64,000 nucleotides of DNA, from contig NZ_FQVT01000001.1 in the NCBI RefSeq assembly GCF_900129445.1, forward strand, positions 310,001-374,000, read 5' to 3'. The DNA comes from Salegentibacter echinorum (lineage in GTDB: Bacteria; Bacteroidota; Bacteroidia; Flavobacteriales; Flavobacteriaceae). Positions 63,927 through 64,000 of this stretch are shown piece by piece. The notes under the pieces were generated by a model, which searched no databases, was not told the origin of the DNA, and worked only from the letters and a program-made list of their open reading frames with translations. The first letter of the stretch is position 1, and every line of letters begins with the position of its first letter. The position numbers and the translations under genes were made by a program.

Positions 63927-64000
63927 GCTCTTTAAATCTTTTTTACAACTTGCGTTTGCAAATATCAAAATTTTATCTGCTAGTTATTTTATAAAATGAT

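Overview
The window is chromosomal DNA from a Bacteroidota bacterium, most likely a marine or saline Flavobacteriaceae of the Gramella/Salegentibacter type (family and genus are inference from protein character and gene order; no rRNA is present). Supporting signs are AT-rich intergenic DNA, promoters of the Bacteroidota form (TTG, about 17-20 bases, TAnnTTTG), weak ribosome binding sites, many CarboxypepD_reg-like and outer-membrane barrel proteins, and a proS - tRNA-Glu - tRNA-Glu - rpsT start. No insertion sequence, integrase, prophage, CRISPR array or plasmid gene was seen. The region reads as core genome with some decaying genes.

Layout. 1-0.9 kb: end of proS, two identical tRNA-Glu genes, rpsT. 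0.9-2.6 kb: pepE-glsA on the minus strand. 2.7-8.1 kb: a five-gene run of exported proteins (three tandem CarboxypepD_reg-like paralogs, a DUF6702 protein and an M1 metallopeptidase). 8.1-9.7 kb: tatA, a PAP2 phosphatase and an O-methyltransferase. 10.2-13.3 kb: kynU, a class A beta-lactamase-like hydrolase and a frameshifted nat. 13.3-17.3 kb (minus): folE-cysS-yidD-lgt-DUF192. 17.6-23.6 kb (minus): gltB-gltD. 23.8-32.2 kb: acyl-CoA dehydrogenase, anmK, an amino-acid dehydrogenase, a porin-like barrel, a small charged protein, fahA and glyA. 32.5-35.8 kb: thioesterase and glutaminyl cyclase facing the SRP RNA gene, then an SDR and a transaldolase. 36-44.8 kb: a TlpA-like lipoprotein without CxxC, a YkpA-type ABC-F ATPase, a TonB-dependent receptor, a CoA-binding protein, a sodium symporter and recR. 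45-50.7 kb: a lipoprotein gene broken by TGA, an M19 dipeptidase-like plus patatin pair, a CynX/NimT transporter and MscS. 50.9-55 kb: lplA, a glutamate-receptor-like potassium channel and a serine hydrolase broken by TAG. 55.4-64 kb: FNT channel, thioredoxin-like protein, PRC-barrel pair, second sodium symporter, MFS transporter and ClC channel.

How the genes work together. Nitrogen and amino-acid handling is prominent: GltBD, glutaminase and the Glu/Leu/Val dehydrogenase move ammonia; kynureninase and fumarylacetoacetase serve tryptophan and tyrosine catabolism; SHMT and GTP cyclohydrolase I serve one-carbon and folate metabolism; peptidase E, M1 and M19 enzymes break down peptides. Envelope assembly is served by Lgt, YidD, TatA, SRP RNA, AnmK and glutaminyl cyclase. 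Ion and osmotic control is served by MscS, ClC, FNT, two sodium symporters and the GluR0-like channel.

Most notable: three genes each broken by one small lesion (frameshift, TGA, TAG) inside otherwise well-kept frames; a GluR0-like receptor channel; three families of short intergenic repeats; a seven-unit heptamer array between cysS and yidD; two transcripts that look leaderless or nearly so; and the fully exported five-gene operon containing a triplicated uncharacterised protein. I did not find a convincing new defence or mobile system.
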